In this document: positions 32,621-44,987 of the stretch, piece after piece | How positions within the stretch are numbered: position 1 is the first letter of the stretch | Layout of the letters: the number at the start of each line of letters is the position of its first letter | Origin: Protea cynaroides | Lineage: Eukaryota > Streptophyta > Magnoliopsida > Proteales > Proteaceae | Reading direction: 5' to 3' | DNA length: 64,000 nt | NCBI GenBank assembly: GCA_028583415.1 | Contig: CM053265.1 | Coordinates: 20,716,830 to 20,780,829 of the forward strand | The notes under the pieces: model-generated | Database searches by the model: none | What the model was told of the DNA's origin: nothing | Seen by the model: the letters and a program-made list of their open reading frames with translations, nothing else | Position numbers and translations under genes: made by a program

Positions 32621-35600
32621 AATAGTCTGGTTTTGAATGGATCCCAAACTGAAAAAAAGAAAGAAAAAAAAGAGATAAGAATTATATGGAACCCTGAAAG
32701 GTAGGGATCTTGCACCTATTGATAGAAGGGCATGATGAGTCCTGCTGTTAGAGGTCTGAAGGAAGATTTATTACCACAACGACTGAAGGTGGTCATCAAA
32801 GGCGTTATGCCCAACTGGAGCCGCTTGGACGAACTAGTTGTTTCTACTTTCTATTATCGGTATTCGATAAGTCATCCATGTCTGGGTCCAAGATTAATAT
32901 GCTTATTGACAAGTCCAGTCCAATGTACCCTGTAAGTAAAAGAAAATCACCCCGTTTAGGATTTCAAACTCTGTGCTTTGTCTCTTCCATACATTTTCAC
33001 CCAGTTTCATATATCCTCCAATTCTACGTGCGCAGTCAACTCTGACTCTGAAGATGATTGAAATGATGAGCCATCTCTTGAACTTCTACGCCACCCGGCC
33101 CCTTGAGAAAGAAAGGTCAAACCTGTCTGGGAAAGCTTTAAATGATCAATCGGGAGATATAAGAGTACTCTCAAGAAACAGAGAAGCTACCATTTGTTCT
33201 ACCTATGAAAAGATTCCAAGGAAAGCATCAGATAGTAATAGATCATATCAACGGGTCAGCCAATCACTACAAATGAGTAGAGCATAGATGTGCCAGCAAA
33301 CAGATGGAAATATCAAAGTTCTTACAAAGTACATCATCTGCAAGCAAGAGATACATGATGAATGATCAATCTCAAAATCAAAGAATGAGGTCATAAGAAT
33401 ACCAAAAACAAAACAAAAAAACAAAAAAAAAAACAAAAAAAAAACAAAAAAAAAGAAAGAAAAAGAAAATTCAAGCCTATGTTTTATCTACATCAATAAT
33501 GGAAGGTAGTCACATCAGACAGAAGGTGATGATTAACTTCCAGAGGACAACATATGGATTCACCATTCAAATCAAATCAGATCTAGATGAGTAGTCACAA
33601 ATGTTCATAAAGTTTACAGAAGATCAGAGTACTAACTGGGGCAAAGATGTTCTATCTGATTGGAAATGTTTGGAAGAAGAAGATTCAAATCCAATATTGA
33701 AAGTCATGATTCAACTTTGCAATCAAGAGAAGCACTGCATTATGTGGCCTCAACATCAAAAAAAAAAAAAAAAAAAAAAAGAAAAGAAAATAGTATGATG
33801 TTGAATGGCATTGGAGCTCGACAGTAAGCCAATTGTTCCTCTCACTTCAAGAGGATGGTAATTCCAAGCAAAGCCTGATACCAAGTTCGATCGTTCTTCG
33901 AGATTCATAGCATGTTGCACCGGATTTTTTATTTTGGCCAATTACATCCCGCCTTTACGAGAGATGATCTCATCACTTCTTCATCATCAGAGAAAGATTT
34001 CTCATCAGAATTAGACTCTCTCTCACGTCTATCAATCTGACGGCCTTCCATGGAGTCTCTATCACAAGCCCTTCTTTGATTATCAATTTTTATGGCATTG
34101 TATCTCATGATCATATCATCATCTTATGTACAAATTCATGAACCTGGTTAGAACTCTCATATGTCGTTCATTACATCCTACGGCTTCCCAAGGTTCCTAT
34201 AAGCCCTTCATTTCTCAAGCCAATAAAATGGGATCTTCTCGGTAAGATAAACCCATTCTACATAAACAACCAAACACTCTCCCAATGGTAGACCCATGTG
34301 GACAGTTTCACATCAGTCCTCTTGGACCTTCAACATTAATACTTGTCAACAAACTTAAAGGTTTCAGGTCCAGATATGATCGCAATTGATTCGGCATCTC
34401 GATGTAGCTTGTTGAGACACGTGTTCTATCTGAACATATCCAAGAAAGGAAAACATAATTTGGCACCATTCAATTTTGGTGTGGGACTGCATTTCCCTAA
34501 GGTCGCTTTTAGTGATGATTCAAATAGCTGCCCGCCTATCAATGCGTGTATGTGTCAACTTAAGTGGGGTAAGGCTACCCATTTGCCATGAAGTCATGCT
34601 ATTCGACTTTCCCTAAGGATTTCAGACCATTGGATAGGACCATAATTTTGACAATATCCTCACCATATTAAGACCCTTTATTCAACCCAAGATGGGATTT
34701 GTAAAAAAAAAAAAAAAAGAGAAAAGAGAAACCTCAGTAAGGAAAAGCAACCTAAGAAACCTCAATGGGCAACCCATAATACCTTAGTGGGGATAGGCGA
34801 CTTGATGCAACCCTAAAGCATTGCCCTCATTGGCCCTTCATAGAAAAATTCAGTGGTTCATGTAGACAAGTTTCATACCCAGTCTACCCTCCATAAGGAA
34901 AGGAACCCCTCTTGCTCTTCAGTGAATCATACTCAGAGGAGTTGAACAAACCATCGTCTATTTGCCTTTTGGGCTCCACACATTGCCTTTCAATAGAATT
35001 CTATCTTTAAATCCTTTGGTCATGTTAGGGAGAGAGCAAATTTTCATGGCCTGGTTATGGATGTAGCCAAATTCATTCAAATCATTAGTTCCCTCATTTT
35101 TCAAGATTCAAGAAGGGTTTATCAAAGAAGTCACTTTCTACAATCAATCTGTCAATCTTCCCTTGACCTTGGAAGCATGGTCAAATTCTTGATGCAATAC
35201 AGATTCAACCTAGTTCCAACTTTGTTAGGTTGCTCATTTCCTTCTATAGTAGTGATCTGTCACAACATGCAGACACTGGGGCATGGATATACCCTATGTA
35301 GATGAATTGAACTTGATCATGAGCATTACATCTAGGATCCATTGTCTAGTCGGAAATCACTGACTTTCCTAGTCAATAGAAGTAGGTCCATCCAAGTTGT
35401 TTTTTTTCTAATTTCTCAGTTCTCCCAATCCTGTTGATGAAGAAAATCCAATGTGGTCCCTCACCTGTTAGGATTTAGTCACCAAATTCTCTGAATGAAC
35501 ACTTCGAATCCTTTACTCCTCGTGCCTACTTTGGGGCCATGATTCATTCATCTTTCAAAATTGGTACAACAATATTGTAAAGCCCTGAGCTTTTCATGAG

Positions 35601-36360
35601 CCTAGATCAAGGGCCAAACCCATGTCACATTTCATCGTCGCTTGGCTATTCTACCAATTTGGTCTACCATAGTGCACAGTCAAAGAACTTAGTTGATCAG
35701 ATGCCCCTTGATAGTTTAACACCAAGGTCAATCAATAAAATCACTTTGGTTAGAGACTGTCAAGCTCCCCTCATTCTTGTCCAAAATCCTCGCTAGAGTT
35801 TCATTCAATCCAAAATCCAACAACACCAATGTTGGCTGAAGAAAATCATCACCTTCAAATTACATGGAACCCTTCCAAGGGAGCAACCAAGTCATCACTA
35901 TCGTGCTGAAATTGAGTCAAACTTTCAGTACCAGGTCATAAATGGTAAATTTCAAATCTTGGTATGATGCCAGCAAAGTCCATGACACCATTTCCATTAA
36001 TGCTATGTTTTATGCCTTCACTAACAAAGTAGGGGCAAAAACCTAAGAAAACTGCCAAGGAATTCACCATCATTTCAAATATGTCCAGTACTCTATAGGT
36101 TCAAAGTCAAGAGACTTCCAAGATGGGTCAGATTTCAACCCTAAAGGTTCAAAGTCAACAAAAACTTCCTGTGTGGGTCACTTTCGAGCATCCTAAAGGT
36201 TCACAGCAACAAAAGCTACTTAAGAGGATATTTTAGTTTCCATTCCCGAAGGTTCATAGCCATAGAGCTTCTAAGTAGGATATTCCAATTTTCAATCCCA
36301 AAGGTCCAAAGCTGGTAGGAACTTCAAAGATGAGTCATTCAGTATCACCCTATAAGTGAC
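32621..36360 (+). other. F interior, middle part without recognised gene
   Basis: 3.7 kb, AT-rich. Open frames are short and unlinked, with no recognised domain in any frame. Small A-rich runs at 33410-33470, 33758-33786 and 34700-34716. Repeated phrases such as AAAGGTTCAAAG at 36090-36320 suggest a decayed further array. Confidence 0.5.
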
Positions 36361-36363
36361 CTT

Positions 36364-36890
36364 CTGAGTTCTTGCTCATTTCATAATCAAATGCAGAGCT
36401 CTAGCTCATTTAAAGATCAAGTCAATCTCAGTCTATAAGTGAATCAAATGCAGAGCCCTAGCTCATCCAAAGTTCAAATCAATCTCAGCCTATTAGTGAA
36501 TCAAATGTAGAGCCCTAGCTCATCCAAATTTTAAATCAATCTCAGTCTATAAGTGAATCAAATGCAGAGCCCTAGCTTATCCAAAGTTTAAATCAATCTC
36601 AGTCTATTAGTGAATCAAATGTAGAGCCCTAGGTCATCCAAAGTTCAAATCAATCTTAGCCTATTAGTGAAGCAAATGCAGAGCTCTAGCTCATCCAAAG
36701 ATCAAATCAATCTCAGCCTATTAGTGAATCAAATGCAGAGCTCTAGATCATTCAAAGATCAAGTCAATCTCAGCATATTAGTGAAGCAAATGTAGAGCCC
36801 TAGCTCATTCAAAGATCAAGTCAATCTCAGCCTATAAGTGAATCAAATGCAGAGCCCTAGCTTATTCAAAAAAACAATCTCAGAATCTCA
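36364..36890. repeat. Tandem array 5 of F interior, 57 bp unit
   Basis: About nine copies with GAATCAAATGCAGAGCCCTA, GCTCATCCAAAG and AATCTCAGCCTATTAGT. Confidence 0.9.
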
Positions 36891-36959
36891 ATCAAAAGAG
36901 CCTCAGCTTAATCAAAGAAGACATCAAGTCTTCCATCCAGACAAATCAAAGCCGAGCCC

Positions 36960-37560
36960 AAGCTCATGCAATCAGCCTTGTATCCATAGCCTAGCTTCAT
37001 TCAAGAAGAGGTTTATCAGCCTACAAATGGATCAAGTCGGGTTCAAGCCCGTGAATACCTTGCATCATGAGTCACCTCAGCAAGAAGAGGTTCCCAGCCT
37101 ACAAATGAGCCTTGTATTCATAGCCTAGCTTCGTACAAGAAGAGGTTTATCAGCCTACAAATGGATCAAGCCGGGTTCAAGCCCGCGCGTACCTTGCATC
37201 ATGAGTCATCTCATCAAGAAGAGGGTCCTAGCCTACAAATGAGCCTTGTATTCACAGCCTAACTTCGTACAAGAAGAGGTTTATCAGCCTACAACTGGAT
37301 CAAGCTGGGTTCAAGCCCGCACATACCTTGCATCATGAGTCACCTCAGTAAGAAGAGGTTCCCAGCCTACAAATGAGCCTTGTATTCATAGCCTAGCTTC
37401 GTACAAGAAGAGATTAATCAGCCTACAAATGGATCAAGCCGGGTCCAAGCCCACACATACCTTGCATCATGAGTCTCACCTCAGCAGGAAGAGGTTCCCA
37501 GCCTACAAATAAGCTTTGTATTCACAGCCTAGCTTCATACAAGAAGAACAGTCACCAATC
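36960..37560. repeat. Tandem array 6 of F interior, about 133 bp unit
   Basis: About four and a half copies with CAGCCTACAAATGGATCAAG, GGGTTCAAGCCCG, CCTTGCATCATGAGTCACCT and GCCTAGCTTCGTACAAGAAG. GGGTTCAAGCCC is a small inverted repeat in each unit. Confidence 0.9.
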
Positions 37561-37745
37561 TTCCAAGAAGAGCAAACCTTCTTGCCAGTCGAACTACGTT
37601 CTGGGCTTGATTTCTAAGGTACCCTTAGAATACATAGGCAGTTTATGAAAAATTACCCTAAGTGCAGCCCAATAAGAAATCTCACTCATATCCCAAAAAA
37701 TGTGGTTCTTTTATCTTCAGCCTTCAATTGGTAACAATCTTGGCT

Positions 37746-37758
37746 AAAGAGGGGCATC
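37746..37758 (+). promoter_or_regulatory. Polypurine tract of element F
   Basis: AAAGAGGGGCATC directly before TGTAAGCAC at 37759. Confidence 0.75.
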
Positions 37759-38561
37759 TGTAAGCACACCCCATTTTTGCCACCCTCTGCGTAAGTCAAC
37801 CAATATGACAGGTTTTTGACCTTTAACCCAAAGATTTATGATTCTCCATTGAACCCCACAGTAGGGTCATAGGCTATTACCTACTTAGATGAATAGCTCG
37901 TGAAATTATCTTCGAAATGAGATCAGAATCATCAAATTCTAACATCAAACAAGGAAGATATCATAGTTTGAAAATACAAGGGCATTTACGTAATTATCGT
38001 ATCATGCATGCATTATTATTCAAACTTCAAGACATCATATCTTGGTCATCTGATATCGAAATCATATGATTCAAAGGCCAATATTCCTTATTTTCAGTCC
38101 TCTTTAAAGTGGACGTGAAAAATCTCGGGTAGAAGTCACTAGTGGGTCCCATGCAAGATTACACATGGAAATGGTTATTTAATTTTCAAAAATTCATAAG
38201 TTGGTCATTTCATTTCTAAATGAAATGATTCAAGCTCCAATATTTCTTATTTTTAATGTTCTACAAAGTGAACATAGAAAATTTGGAATAGATGCTATCG
38301 AAAAATTCCATATGGAAAGATGACAGAAATAGACTATGAAATGTCAACCTTAGTCCAAACCAGCTTAATCCAGCTTAGTCTAACTTAGCTCGGCCCAGCT
38401 CAGACCAATCTAGACCAAGTTATGTCAGTCCATATGCATGCATTTCTTTTATATAGATAATAAATTATTGTATATAATACATATATATATCTTATGGATA
38501 TATTATATGTATACATATATAGATATACATATATTATGGATATATTATATATATTAATACA

Positions 38562-38687
<126 letters not shown>

Positions 38688-38832
38688 TATTAGAGGAAAG
38701 AGAGAGGAAAGTGAGGCCGTGGAAAGAGAGAGAAAAGAGAGGCCATAAGAAAGAGAATGGGAGAAAGAAAAAAAGGAAAGAGAGAGAAATAAAAGATAAA
38801 AGAAAATAAAAAATAGGGGGAAAAGATTCCCC

Positions 38833-38860
38833 TTCACGTTTTCTAAAAAGAAAACGTGAA
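38833..38860. repeat. Perfect 12-bp inverted repeat in GA tract
   Basis: Left arm TTCACGTTTTCT, loop AAAA, right arm AGAAAACGTGAA. A one-mismatch copy lies at 3443-3470 in F1, with loop AGAA. It contains ACGT cores and is kept in a fast-changing tract. Confidence 0.8.
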
Positions 38861-39083
38861 AGAGAGAGGGAGAAAGAAAAAAAAGGAAGGAAAGAAAAAG
38901 GAAAGAAAAAAGAAAAAAGGAGAAAAAGAAAAAAAAAGAAAAAGGAAATGTTTTCTAAGAAAGAAAACGTGAAAAGAGAGGGAGAAAAGAAAAAAGGAAG
39001 GAAAAGAAGGAAGAAGAAAGAAAGGAAAGAGAGAAGGATTTTCCTAGAAGAAGGAAGGAGAGAAAGGAAAGAGAGAAGGGATT

Positions 39084-39382
39084 TTCTAGAAGAAGAAGGA
39101 GAAAAAGGAAAGAAAGGAAGAAGAAAAAAGCGTGGGAAGGAAGAAAAGAAAGGAAATAAGAAAAAATGGAAAAAAAAAAGAATTTTCTAGAAGAAAAAAA
39201 AAGGAAGGAAGAGAGAAGAAGGAAAGAGGAGGAGAAGATTTTCTAGAAGAGGGAGAGATAGAGAACGTGTGGAATAAAGAGGGAGAAGACGAAAAGGAAG
39301 GAAAAGAAGAAAGGAAAGAAGAAAAAGGAAGAAAAAAAGATTTTCTAGAAAAAAGAATAAAGGAAAGAATGATCTTCTAGAA
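39084..39382 (+). promoter_or_regulatory. Cluster of five heat-shock-element-like TTCTAGAA sites
   Basis: Exact TTCTAGAA at 39084-39091, 39185-39192, 39241-39248, 39343-39350 and 39375-39382, ending 15 bp before the TATA box. nTTCnnGAAn is the heat-shock factor binding core, and most copies have a further GAA module downstream. Sequence match is certain; activity is inference. Confidence 0.5.
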
Positions 39383-39396
39383 GAGGAGAAAAAAAG

Positions 39397-39404
39397 TATA
39401 AATA
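39397..39404 (+). promoter_or_regulatory. TATA box of F 3' LTR
   Basis: TATAAATA in GTATAAATAGGCAAG, identical in the 5' LTR at 16913-16920. Confidence 0.7.
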
Positions 39405-39639
39405 GGCAAGAGAAGAGAGAGGACAGGGTTTTTTTCAGACCATAGAGAGAGGAGAACATGAGTGAGGAAGAGGAAAACATGAGTGAGAGAGAGAAAACGT
39501 GAGAGAGGGAGAAAGAAAGAGAGAGAAAAGAGAAAAGAAAGAAAAGAGAAGATGAAAAGAGAGAAAGAGAAGAGAGAGAGAGAAGCAGAAGAGAGGAGAA
39601 GGAGGATTCACATTCAAAGGGGGTTGATACAACCCTCAA

Positions 39640-41580
39640 TCACCCTTCATCAATGGTTTCACTCGATTTGAGCCCAAGGTTAGTACTCTAAACAAATTTA
39701 GAGGTCGTTAGAATGCTCGAATGCCAATTTTGCTAGAAAAAGGCTAATTTCCATGAAATCTCAATCATGAATGCTCTATTACATGCTTGTTAATGTTAGG
39801 ATGCCTATGTCTAACATTTTTCATGAATGATAATTTGTTTAACCTATTCAATGATGAATTTTTGAATGATAAACAATGATGTTTGATGTTTTTTGCAAAT
39901 TTAATAAAGTGGTTTTCTGATCTGAAAATTTCAGATTTAGGGTTCAAACTTAGGACGTACATCATATGTATTTTTTCTAAGATTTTGAAGCCTAAAATTT
40001 TATGGGAGTCTCTCTGATATGTTAGAAGACTACCCTAAAAATTTCGTTCCATTTGGAATTGGATAAATATATCAAAAAATTTATCTTTGACATTGCTATT
40101 TTTCTCGGATGTAATGCAATCCTCTATCAGAAAGTCTCTAGACAAAGGCTTTATGGCCATAATCATAAAATCCATTTAACATGAACTTTTTTTCATTTTT
40201 TGTTGAATTGATATCAATTTTTAAGTGCATAGTGCTCTGATTTTGAATCTGTCATGATGTACTGATTTGCATGATTGAAAAGAGTCATTTTTTACAAAGA
40301 AAATATATTTTTTTAACTTGTTTTTCTTAATGAAATTTTAGATCAGACAGTTATCTACATAGACAAATGTCTGTATTCAATTTTCATTAAGAATAGAATT
40401 TTTTTTGAAATTTATGGTGCAACTGGTCAAAAATCTAGAACAGATTTGATCAGTGCACATGTTCGGTTTTAGGGCATATCTTTGACCTATTTTTTCTTTC
40501 TGTTGGGATTCAAATCCTTCATATGAAATATAATATATTAAGTCATCTTTCTATGAAAAAACGTTGAGCTTGATTTGAGTTTCGAAAGACCTACTTTTGG
40601 TCATTCTTATGTAATGTGACAAATCTGAATACAGTTCATAGTTTTGTCCATTATCTGAAACCTTATGTCACAATTTTGATAGTTCAGAGTCATAAATCTT
40701 TTCAAATTTCTTCATAAAAATTATAATTTTTTCAAAGAACATTGAACATATGTTTTTTTTTTTTGATAATTTTACACTTTTCAAAAAAAGGTTTCATTGA
40801 TGTCTCATTCATTATAACATCAATGATTGTTTAAATGAATTCTGTCATATTTTGATAAATGGCTATATTTGGAGCATTCATATGCTTTGTTTGGATTGTA
40901 TATACCATGTTTTTCACATTCCATGTGTTGCTATTTTTGATAGAATAGATAAATTTTTATCATATTTTAGCAAAATCTTAATTTTTTTAAGTCTTACTAT
41001 GCTTAGAAAATAACATATAAGATCTTTCCTTTTTTTTGAAAAATTCATGTCATATATGCATTCTATGATTGGTACTTACCATATTGTTATATAGATGCAT
41101 ATTAGATCTTGCATATTTGATCTTGCCATATTAGATCTTGTCATGCTTAGATCTTGCCATATTAGATCTTACCATAGTAGGTTCTTGCCTTATTTGCAAT
41201 ACATGCCATATTAGGGAGATTTTCATAATATTACTAAATGATATGATAGTTACCATAAATATCATACATGCCATGCTTACAATATTCTTTTTTTGGCAAT
41301 AATTTAATTTATGCTGCACCCTAGTTGAACTGCCATATCTGTACACCTAGCAAACATATTAGGTGTGGGGACGTGCATTTAGGCACCCACATTCTTGGGA
41401 AGGGCATAATGGGAATAATAAAAATCTTAATAAAGAAAGAGAATGCTTTGCCAAACCTTTCAAAATTAGAATTCAGGATAGAAAAGGGTAATTCAGGACG
41501 ATTCTGCCCATCGATAAACCCTAAACCTAGAATAGTTTCTCAATCTTAAACCTAGAACAGGTTCTCACATTCTAACCTAG
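39640..41580 (+). other. F LTR transcribed part, no gene seen
   Basis: AT-rich. Repeated ATATTAGATCTTGCC phrases lie at about 41100-41170. The stretch from 40935 matches 17041 onward in the 5' LTR. Confidence 0.6.
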
Positions 41581-42400
41581 AACAGGTTATCCATGCCCGA
41601 ACTATGCGGATTCTGATTCCTAGGGCAAACCCTAGGATACGTAGGCCATTTAGGAGAAACCCAAATTCGGATCCAAACCTTAGTCCACTCGGACTATCCA
41701 TAGATCCACTAGGATATCCATTCCCATTTCAACCCATCAGCCCGAACTACGCAGATTCTGATCCCTAGGGCAAACACTAAGATACGTAGGCCATTTGGGA
41801 GAAACATAAATTCAGATCCAAACCTTAGTCCACTTGGACTATCCATAGATCCACTAGGATATTTATCCACATTTCAACCCAAATAGGGTTATCCACATTC
41901 CAACTCATAATGGGTTATCCATATTTCGACCCAAATAGAGTTATTCTTAGATCCACTAGGACTATCTATCAGTCCACATAGATTATCCAGATCCTAACCC
42001 ATAGGGTTTCTCATCCATTCAAGCATAAACTTCAACTTGAACAAAGAACTTAATCATGCACAAGCATAAATCACAATCATAAACTTTAATCACACCTGAA
42101 CTACGATGGTGAACCTGATTTTCAGAATAATTCCATAATACATAGGCAATCTAATGGATACAGATTCGGTTCAATGATATCAAACCACTTGGTTTGGTTC
42201 GGTTTAAGAGATAGAGTCTAGCATAGGAAGGCAAAGGAGACCGATTTTGATCGGGCGGTTTGGGTGCCTAACCCATTCCCATAACCATAACCTGATGCTT
42301 ACCCAATCTCTGATGGACCAGAAATCCAATCTAAGGGTCATGAGTCAATCGAAGTCTTACCTTGGGGTGAGATTTCACATTTCTAAGGTCCTAGACCTTA

Positions 42401-42405
42401 ATCCA
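42401..42405. repeat. Target-site duplication of element C (left)
   Basis: ATCCA; the right copy at 54394-54398 is ATCTA (one transition). The unoccupied version at 18514-18518 in the F 5' LTR reads ATCTA. Confidence 0.85.
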
Positions 42406-42559
42406 TGTAAGACCTGCACTCCATAAACCCGGTCTAAACCTTGATTTTATGTCGTAGCAGGTCTTCCGATCATCACCGGGCCAAACGGGACGAGCGAATG
42501 ACAAACAGGTATGAAATCGGAACAAAGATGATCAAATCAACATGATTTTATGTTGATCG

Positions 42560-42592
42560 GTCGATGGTACCGGTCAACCGGTCAGTTCTGCG
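42560..42592. promoter_or_regulatory. CCGGTCGACCGG-type cluster in U3 of C
   Basis: GATCGGTCGATGGTACCGG then TCAACCGGTCAG, about 110 bp upstream of the TATA box. The 3' LTR copy (52287-52320) has ACCGGTCGACCGGTC intact. Confidence 0.55.
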
Positions 42593-42701
42593 CAGCTGAG
42601 TGCGGAGATCCGAAATTGGATCTCTGTGGGTCCCATTTTCCTAAACCCTAATGCCTGAACCTTCCTAATCTTAATAAGGTTACTAAACCCTAATTTTAGC
42701 C

Positions 42702-42709
42702 TATAAAAA
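42702..42709 (+). promoter_or_regulatory. TATA box of C 5' LTR
   Basis: TATAAAAA; the 3' LTR copy at 52436-52443 is TATAAATA. Confidence 0.7.
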
Positions 42710-42852
42710 CACCCTTAAACCTCCTCAAATCCTTTCCATTGTCTCTCACAAACCCTAAAGAAGAGAAGGAGGTTGTAAAGGAGAAAGAGCTAGGAAGAAG
42801 AAGGAGGTGCCACCATTATCGTTCGACGACGCTCACTTTACGCCAGTCAACG

Positions 42853-43302
42853 GTAAGTGTTTTAACCACTCTTATTACCCTATGACTCTAGAATAGTTGT
42901 GTGGGTGGATCAATACCATGCAAAGTAGGTATTGATCTAAAACCCTAACTGGACCTTAAAACCCTAAGTTGCCGTCAAACCTTAGATTTGAGTTCCGAGA
43001 TGATATTCATCGAAATAAAACTTGTATGAGTTGGGGATAACTCTAACTCAAATATTAGACTTAGAATGGATAGGAGAAACCTTGAAAATCTAAGGAAATC
43101 GATCGACGGCAGTCGAAAAACCAAGTGTATGGTCTTCCGGAGACATACCGGTCGACCATACCAGTTGCTAGTTTGCTCACAGAGCTGCAACCGGTATGTT
43201 GCGACCGGTCAACTCTGAAAGGCTGGTTTTGGACTTTATTGGTTTTCGACCAACGTGAAAAATTAAGGAAACTATTCTAATGAAACCCTAATAATATTGT
43301 AG
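42853..43302 (+). other. Putative LTR intron 1 (C)
   Basis: Donor TCAACG|GTAAGT and acceptor ATATTGTAG|GAC. The donor matches the plant consensus well and is identical in both LTRs of B and C. The intron holds the CCGGTCGACCGG cluster at 43135-43225. Confidence 0.5.
43135..43225. promoter_or_regulatory. CCGGTCGACCGG-type cluster, transcribed LTR part of C
   Basis: ATACCGGTCGACCATACC, GCAACCGGTATG, GCGACCGGTCAAC. Repeated in the 3' LTR at 52870-52950. Confidence 0.55.
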
Positions 43303-43362
43303 GACTTTGTGACTTTCCGTTTGGATTTTGCGACGTGGAGCAACCTAACAAACGAGCGTCAG
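43303..43362 (+). other. Putative 60-nt LTR exon 2 (C)
   Basis: Lies between acceptor TTGTAG and donor GCGTCAG|GTAAGG. It is open in the phase that would join the short frame at 44242. The matching 60-nt exons in the 3' LTR (53037-53096) and in B are also open. In A and D the donor is kept (GTGAGGGAAC) but the exon is not open in this phase. Confidence 0.4.
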
Positions 43363-43624
43363 GTAAGGGAATCTGACCTAAACCTAATAATTAATGGACA
43401 ATAAATCTTTGTTATTAACACTGAATATATATGATGTGATGTTTGTGCATATTCACATGCCATCCTTTACTTTCAGTTATTATTATTGTTCATGCATTGA
43501 TAGGATGTGATTGTTAAGCATGTGATTGTTTTCGTTAGTGTGTGGAGTGGGGCAAGGGCCTGGGATCATTCCTCACACTAACACTTTTGTAGTATTCTAT
43601 TTCAACATGCTTGGTACGGGTGGG

Positions 43625-44143
43625 GCATCAGGGGAAGGTCGTGGTACGGTGGTCTCTGATGTTGATGCTGGCCTGGCCATGGTTATGTGGCACTGTGGTC
43701 TCCGAGGTCGACGCTGGCTTGTCCACGATGCTTTAGCTCTATCTCTATGTCGTAGGGAGTTATATTGGGATAGGGTCTATCTGCGTATTGTTTCTATCCT
43801 AGTGGGTTAGTTGCGGATAGGGCATCAGGGGAGGTGTGGGAATGCCTTAGCTCTATCTCTATGCCGTAGACGGTTGTGCTGGGATAGAGCATACATTGAT
43901 GACATATAGGATTGGTTAGTTGCGAGCCCAGTTTGCGAGCCCTGGCCAGTAGGGGCTTAGGTACTGGTATGGGTAGAGCATCAGGGGAGGTACGGGGATA
44001 TCTTAGCTCTATCTCTATTCCATGATGGGTGCATGTGGGCAGATGGGGGTGTGATCCATGCTGTGCCACACACTCGTGTATAGAGGTGCAGGGGCCACCA
44101 AACCTTTCTATAGCACATTGCAAACTTAAACCAGACCACAGCA
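43625..44143 (+). other. Conserved leader module block, C 5' LTR
   Basis: Modules CATCAGGGGAAGG, CATCAGGGGAGGTG and CATCAGGGGAGGTA, with TTAGCTCTATCTCTAT three times, GCGAGCCCAGTTTGCGAGCC, ACTCGTGTATAGAGGTG and CCTTTCTATAGCACATTGC. Confidence 0.6.
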
Positions 44144-44241
44144 TAAAATGATTGTTACTCATGCATAATATTGTGAAACTGTCTGATTGTCTTACTGAGC
44201 TAAGTTGTGAGCTCACCCTTTGTATATATATATGTTTTTAG

Positions 44242-44375
44242 ATGTTGATGCAGGTTACACTGTGGATGACTACATGAACGCTCCGGCTTATGGTGGTGTT
44301 GCTGCTTTGGGTGTACAGGCAGGGGAGGACGAGCATGACGCTTCATGCGAGTGCCCTTTCTGCGTGTACCTTTGA
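44242..44375 (+). CDS. Putative short LTR-encoded frame, Cys-rich tail (C 5' LTR)
   Basis: After TTTTTAG: codons for DVDAGYTVDDYMNAPAYGG, then GEDEHDASCECPFCVYL and TGA at 44373. Same length and stop place as in A and B. In C and B the upstream putative exon 2 is open in the right phase, but no ATG lies between the last upstream stop and the first splice site. Confidence 0.42.
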
Positions 44376-44666
44376 TTTGATTTTATTTATTTTTTTCAGT
44401 TATTTTCAGTTGACTTTTAAAGAGATGTAATGATATTATATTTTATGATTGGATTTGAATAATGGGATATTTTATTTAAATTTTCAATAGATACTCAGTT
44501 CATTCTATTTAAAGACTTCCGTTGTATTATTTATATTCTGATTGTGGCTATGTGCAATGGTTTGTGTGAGTGGACACGGTCAATTCGAGATCCTGGTGTG
44601 AACCGTTGGTTCAATGACGGTTCACTCACACCATTCTGGTTGGTTCAGAATTGGGGTGTGACAACT

Positions 44667-44679
44667 TGGTATCAGAGCT
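44667..44679 (+). promoter_or_regulatory. Primer binding site of element C
   Basis: TGGTATCAGAGCT three bases after the LTR; Met-tRNA type. Confidence 0.9.
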
Positions 44680-44987
44680 CTCGGGCTCTGTCCACAGACC
44701 ATATTGCACTTAACTAAGTCGATGAACTGAGTTAGGAAAAATTTAAAAATCTTAATACAAACACACCCTAAGCATTGTTTAATACCTGAGACGGACTAAG
44801 AAAGAGCATAATATACTATACTAAATATGAAACTTAACATGTGCACATACACTAGTTAGGTGAAACATGAAAACTTTCATTAAATAAGAAAAAGAATATC
44901 AGATAAAATAGTGTTACAGGGTACAGTCCATAAACCGGACAGTTACCCTGTTATATAAACCGTTAATAGAGAGAAAGTGAAAGTAAA

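Larger units (their letters stand above)
38690..39610. repeat. GA-rich (polypurine) tract of F 3' LTR
   Basis: About 0.9 kb of G and A, interrupted by short TTCTAGAA, TTTTCTA and ACGTGAA islands. Long Lys/Glu/Arg and Ser/Leu/Phe open frames are compositional. Confidence 0.85.
42406..44663 (+). repeat. 5' LTR of element C
   Basis: Starts TGTAAGACC, ends GGGGTGTGACA, 2258 bp. TATA at 42702-42709 makes U3 about 295 bp. It lacks the 54 extra bases seen at the start of the LTRs of B. Confidence 0.94.

Noticed and set aside
32732..36400. Host gene fragments in the F interior
   Set aside because: Open frames of 60-100 codons on both strands without recognisable motifs or splice-linked continuity.
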